Below are positions 59,529-64,000 of a stretch of DNA of 64,000 bases, piece by piece; within the stretch, counting starts at the first letter, position 1; each line of letters starts with the position of its first letter. A model generated the notes under the pieces. That model was not told the origin of the DNA and searched no databases. It worked only from the letters and a program-made list of their open reading frames with translations. The stretch is from contig NW_023503295.1 in NCBI RefSeq assembly GCF_014529535.1, positions 4,426,924 to 4,490,923 on the forward strand. The letters are read 5' to 3'. Source of the stretch: Bradysia coprophila (Eukaryota; Arthropoda; Insecta; Diptera; Sciaridae). Both the position numbers and the translations under genes were made by a program.

Positions 59529-59940
59529 AGTACGGACCGAATCGAAATACAATTGAGTATCAATTTACCTTTTTTGCTGACCTATAACGAGTTTCTTCAA
59601 CCCGGTGCGTTACCTTTTTTTTTTGGTTCAATTGAGTAAAACAACATCGGCACCAATTTATATTGCTTAAATACGCTATATTTTGACTTCAATGAAATTT
59701 GTTTGTTTTTTTTGTTTTGTTTTGTTTTGATATTAATGGGATTCATAAATCTAAATTCAAATTGTTCGCTCATGACAATATAAATTTGAAATCAAAAATT
59801 AAAAAGAAGGAAAAACCGAATTAAAAATTGAGAAGGAAAATAATTTAAACCGAGAAAGATAAAAATGGATCACAAGAAACGCAATAAAATGTGATGGATG
59901 GGGTGGTGAGTATATAATAATGAAAACCAATGAGATATCA
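59529..59940. other. 3' flank of Maea
   Basis: AT-rich with TTTTGTTTTG runs (59700-59730). This includes the Maea 3' UTR. I cannot pick a definite polyadenylation signal. Confidence 0.4.
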
Positions 59941-62085
59941 CTACATAACGAAAACTTTCTCAATTTTTGGTTGCTGAAATGTGCGATTTGTTTTCGGGCA
60001 CACAATGACACCGTTATCTTTGGATATTTGCGAGAGAGCCTGCGAAGATTGAAAGCAATTTTGGTTAGAATGTGCCGTGTAACTAAAATTTAAATGCGAC
60101 CTACCAATTGACCAAATATTTGTCCATTGGGAAGCATCATGGGAAGATTGTGTTCGTTTAACGGCAATCCAGTTACTCTGCAGGAGGAAAAGGCGAAAAA
60201 TATTATTTTCTCAGTGACATGCGGCAATTAGGCGGAGAGGAAATTTATTAGTTGCACTTCGGAGCCTCTCTCTTTTGAAAAATTAATCTTCTTAATTCCG
60301 CGACATCCCCATATTTTGCGATATTTGCTGTCGCTCGCTCTCTTTGTGAGATTTTTTATTTTTAATTTTGTAGAAACCTCAGCAAATCAGTTCATAAAAA
60401 AAAGTGAGACTCTCCGACGTGCCTGTTAATTTGAAGAGCAATATATTCATTGAACCAATCGACCTACCTGCAAATCAACCGACTTTGAGCACAATGCGAA
60501 TATGGTAAATTGGCCGCAATTTCATTGAAATTCGGTTGGCACACCGGACAATTGATACTTTTTGAGCATGAGGAATAACACTGCGGTGTCTTCAATGCGG
60601 ATAGTCCGGCCTGCACGGTCACGCCCAGCACCGATTGTGTAGACAATTGAAATAGTCGATAGTTTTCGAGCCGAAATTCTAACACCAAATCGTTCCAACG
60701 CTTCGGATTGAACAGCGATTTGTACGGTTCAATGTCTGTACTAGTTGGAAAGGCTAACAGAGCCATACATTTTTGTATTTCCTTCAACTGATCCTTTTCG
60801 TACGATGCGAACGCTTTCCGGGCATGTTTGACCGCATCTAACCGACGATCGACCCGAATTAGCTCTATGAATTCCTGCACTTTCAACTGAAATTCAATAT
60901 TCGACGCAATTTTTCGCAATTTTGATTTGTTGTCCGCACACCAGGCCAAACATTTACTCGTTTGGCGTTTCTTTAAGTCTTCTTCTACTTCGCGGGACGT
61001 TTGAAATATATCCAAATTGGTCAATTCTCGAATATTGCTGCGCGTCGCCAAACGTTCAGCGGTTTCGTAGTAGCCCAGTCGTAGGAAATGTTCGACAATC
61101 ATTCGATCTAAACGAATTTTCTTCCATCGATTTGTTGCTGCCAACTGAACCTCGTATGCTGGTATAGGTACATCTACCAATCAAAATTGGGGAGATCGAA
61201 AATAAAAATTGGTAATCGATGGGCATATACTGTGCAGAAGGCCTAAATAATTACATTGTTGTCGTAGGTGCTCCAATCGCCTTTTGCATTCTAAACCAGC
61301 AGACAGTTCATCCGATATACTTTCATCTGCTTTTCGCTTCAGCACTTGAAGCTTCTCAACGACACCGCCCAATAAACGGGTAATGTCAGCCGCAGGTGCA
61401 TTCTCGTCCAAACCACGTTCCAATTCCGATTCAAATGTTTGTATTTGACACAGACCTCGATCCAATGCTTTTTGAGCAATTCGAAATTTCTTGTTTAAAA
61501 TTTCGTATGGCACCTGGAGCAAGAACATTGAAAAGTTTCAAAAACGAGAGAAAATTTGCATGAATGGCTAATGAAACGGGGAAAATAAAAACATTTCGAT
61601 GGTTTGACCTTCCATCACGTAAAATTTATGATTTTCTAACCCGTAATAGACATTCGTTCGTACGGTGCTGCATGGTAATGAAATATTAGTTTCATTATCA
61701 AGTGTTTCGAAAGCAAGGACAACTTGAACTAGATTTAGTTTAACGGCCTTTTATCAGGCACAAACGCCCATTTCGGGCATTGATTGTAAAAATGAAATTC
61801 AATTCCAAATATGCAAAAATCACACTTTGAATCAACAAAACGCCATTGTCATTTTAGAAAAATTATCAGTGCACCATTAAGGTACAACAAAAAAAAAAGC
61901 TGATTCGTATTGACACAATGCAATCTTGAAAACGCACACAAATATTTTTCGACGTAATTAAATGGTAGAGTGTGCTTCTCAACAAATTACAAAATCAGGA
62001 TAAATTCTGAAACGATAGGTTCTGATTTTATTACCTTTAAGGTTGGATATTCCATAGGAATACACTTAATATCTGACACTGACAT
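59941..62085 (-). CDS. Maea: Maea: E3 ubiquitin ligase subunit of the GID/CTLH complex, complete 5-exon gene
   Basis: MAEA (yeast Gid9/Fyv10 relative) pairs with RMND5 as the catalytic RING-type dimer of the CTLH ubiquitin ligase in cytoplasm and nucleus. CDS is complement(join(59941..60039, 60105..60177, 60468..61173, 61255..61513, 62035..62085)): 1188 nt, 395 aa, against 396 in human. Introns are 65, 290, 81 and 521 bp, all GT-AG. Exon 1 gives MSVSDIKCIPMEYPTLK, joined in frame to VPYEILNKKFR, the conserved N-terminus. The order is an N-terminal helical region, LisH (DRMIVEHFLRLGYYETAERL), CTLH (CLAWCADNKSKLRKI...VQEFIELIR), CRA region (RLDAVKHARKAFA...ALLAFP), and the Gid-type RING with NCPVCQPNFNEIA, HCAQSRLICR, GLPLNEHNLPMMLPNGQIFG and IVCPKTNRTF, ending IEKVFVM. 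All cysteine/histidine positions expected of the RING are present. No lesion. Confidence 0.97.
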
Positions 62086-62710
62086 TTCTGTCGGACCGAA
62101 ATTGGACTTCCTTATGATTTCCTTGCAATACAAATCTATGAGTCGATATTTTTACTTTGTGTGTTTTTTTTGTGTGTGGCTCTGATCACTGCTGATGATT
62201 GAGTTTTTTTTATAAAACAAACAAACTGTCAAATCCTAGAATCCGCCTTCCAATGTAAATGTCAAACTGAATGGATTTAATGTAATTTCGTGTGGTCAAC
62301 GTTGAAAATATAGGTATTTGGTAAAATAGGAGGGAACCATTTGAACTCATCGGATCAAATCGAGGTCGGAAAACGAAAAGGCTTTCGACTATCTGTTAAA
62401 CATTAGACACCCATGTAGACTTTGATTTTCAGTTATTTTTTGTTTAGAATATTTTATTAGATTGATTTGTTGGCTGTTGCTGTTCGCACACGAGTGCGAA
62501 TTTTTTTCTTCTTCATTTGTTTCAGTTGTAAATGTGAACAAATGTTAAAATGACATCGGTTCCTGCTTTCTAACTCTAGGTGTAACTCCTTAAGGGTGAT
62601 ATTTGCAGGGATATTTGTAAACCATCGGCATTACTATTTTACAAGAACTTCTCAAGTTCCATGTTGTAAAAGGAACCAGAAGCTTCTTATGTTTTATATT
62701 AAACAAGGCA
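62086..62710. other. Maea upstream region
   Basis: Contains the Maea 5' UTR/promoter, with no clear TATA box in the first 100 bp. AT-rich elsewhere. No other gene is seen before the Helentron-like copy. Confidence 0.4.
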
Positions 62711-64000
62711 TCAGAACAGTCGGAGCGTTTGCTGCGACTTAGCCCCGTACGACCCGTAATCCTATTTCGTCCGTAACCATAATACGTCCGTAGCCGTAAT
62801 ACGCCCGGAACCCTAATACGTCTACAACCCTCTAATGCGTCTGTTACCAAAATGCAAGACAAATTTACTGAAAGTGTTCATTTTTAAAATTGCGCAGAGC
62901 GCAATTACGAAAGCCCGTACGAAGTACCTTTCAAATAAAACCAACAATTTACGACATTATTTTAGAAACCCAAAATTTTTTGCCAACTTTCCATTGGGTA
63001 TTTAATTACCTCTCAAATAAAACAAAAATTAGCAAAATCGGATGATATTTACTCGATTTATGTGCAAAAAACACTTAGTGCCGAGTAGCGGCCTTGGTCC
63101 AAGGGCCCAAATTTGAAACTTTTTTCGCCATCATTCTATTCGGCATTCAATTACCTTCCATAAAAAACTAAATCTAGCAAAATCGGATGAGATTTACTCG
63201 ATTTATGTGCAAAAAACACTTAGGGCCGCGTAGCGGCCTTAGTCCAAGGGCCCAAATTTGAAACTTTTTTCGCCATCATTCTATTCGGTATTCAATTACC
63301 TTCCATAAAAAACTAAATCTAGCAAAATCGGATGAGATTTACTCGATTTATGTGCAAAAAACACTTAGGGCCGAGTAGCGGCCTTAGTCCAAGGGCCCAA
63401 ATTTGAAACTTTTTTCGCCACGTTCTTTTCGGTATTCAATTATCTCTCAAACGAAACAAAAACTAGCAAAATCGGATGAGATTTACTCGATTTATGTGCA
63501 AAAAACACTTAGGGCCGAGTAGCGGCCTTAGTCCAAGGGACCAAATTTGAAACTTTTTTCGCCATCATTCTATTCGGCATTCAATTACCTTCCATAAAAA
63601 ACTAAATCTAGCAAAATCGGATGAGATTTACTCGATTTATGTGCAAAAAACACTTAGGGCCGAGTACCGACCTTTGAGCCCTCCCAACAAGCCCGGGTTG
63701 CATCTTACCCAAAAACAATGTTCAGCAACTTTGTTCTACTCGTCAATACCTTTCATTTGATATATCACAAGCAGCTATTGCGTGCGTATTTCGGTGGATA
63801 TCGTCGAAAGACTGAAAAACACCTATAGGGCCCTAGCTCTGGAAGGGCCGACCGTACCATGCCCATTTTCGAACTTGACCTTACTTTTGTCGATACCAAT
63901 CGGGGAAAAAAAGAATTTTGAAAAAAGGTTGTGATTTACTCAAGCTAGAGGGATCACGGACGGACGGACGGACGGACGGATGGACGGACATTTTTTTTAT
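62711..64000 (+). mobile_element. Helentron-like element, copy C (runs off the window)
   Basis: Starts TCAGAACAGTCGGAGCG, then the TTAGCCCCGTAC subterminal repeat, a run of CCGTAATACG-type 12-bp units (62750-62830), the GCGCAGAGCGCAATTACG hairpin (about 62893) and about five 145-bp units with GATTTACTCGATTTATGTGC. Then come GCCCATTTTCGAACTTGACC and a GGACGGACGGAC microsatellite at the window end. It is reverse-complementary to copy A and closely similar to it; the 3' hairpin end lies outside. Confidence 0.82.

Noticed and set aside
1..64000. tRNA, rRNA or snRNA genes
   Set aside because: I looked for cloverleaf boxes and conserved rRNA words and saw none that I could support; a covariance-model scan would be needed to exclude them.

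Overview
The window looks like a piece of an insect nuclear genome, probably a lower dipteran (midge or fungus-gnat type). The basis is AT-rich sequence, small GT-AG introns (65-80 bp is common), three recognisable conserved animal genes of insect type, and a very high load of tandem repeats and inverted-repeat mobile elements. The species cannot be named from the sequence alone. Less than a tenth of the window is exon.

Genes. (1) 3692-4581 (+): a complete 3-exon gene for the ESCRT-II subunit SNF8/Vps22 (larsen), 250 aa. It is convergent with a small coiled-coil terminal exon on the minus strand (4651-4786). (2) 31260-41870 (+): a complete 9-exon equilibrative nucleoside transporter (Ent2-like), 486 aa, whose first coding intron is 8.4 kb and holds a 5.1-kb higher-order satellite. 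(3) 53145-53783 (-): an intronless secreted VMO-I-like protein of 212 aa with a TATA box. (4) 59941-62085 (-): a complete 5-exon Maea gene (GID/CTLH ubiquitin ligase subunit), 395 aa. I rebuilt the three multi-exon genes from frame, splice sites and family similarity; each exon sum is an exact multiple of three.

Repeats, left to right. An ACCGGTATCC satellite occurs twice (1-1200 and 5516-6735) with the same order of variant units, bracketing a retroelement relic and lsn. Three copies of a Helentron-like (DINE/HINE-like) element with about 145-bp internal repeats lie at 8.3-10.8, 16.1-17.8 and 62.7-64.0 kb. The second carries a 568-bp foldback insertion with a perfect 8-bp target-site duplication (TSD). 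A family here called X occurs at 12.5-14.5 kb and, reversed, at 27.9-30.4 kb. A family here called Y occurs at 19.5-21.8 and 46.4-47.7 kb. Two copies of a Mutator-like element, whose long inverted ends are made of ACGATANTATCGT palindromes, sit at 25846-27264 and 28791-30330, each with a perfect 9-bp TSD. Downstream of Ent2 the intronic satellite reappears inside a foldback element, flanked by a 62-bp direct repeat. At 50.3-52.7 and 55.5-59.5 kb are further TIR elements with nested insertions, including two non-LTR reverse-transcriptase copies.

The genes show no operon-like or pathway relationship: endosomal sorting, nucleoside uptake, a secreted coat-type protein and a ubiquitin ligase. The most unusual content is the repeat architecture: satellites that form the ends or cores of mobile elements, satellite blocks framed by duplicated host sequence, and sequence modules shared by otherwise unrelated element families.
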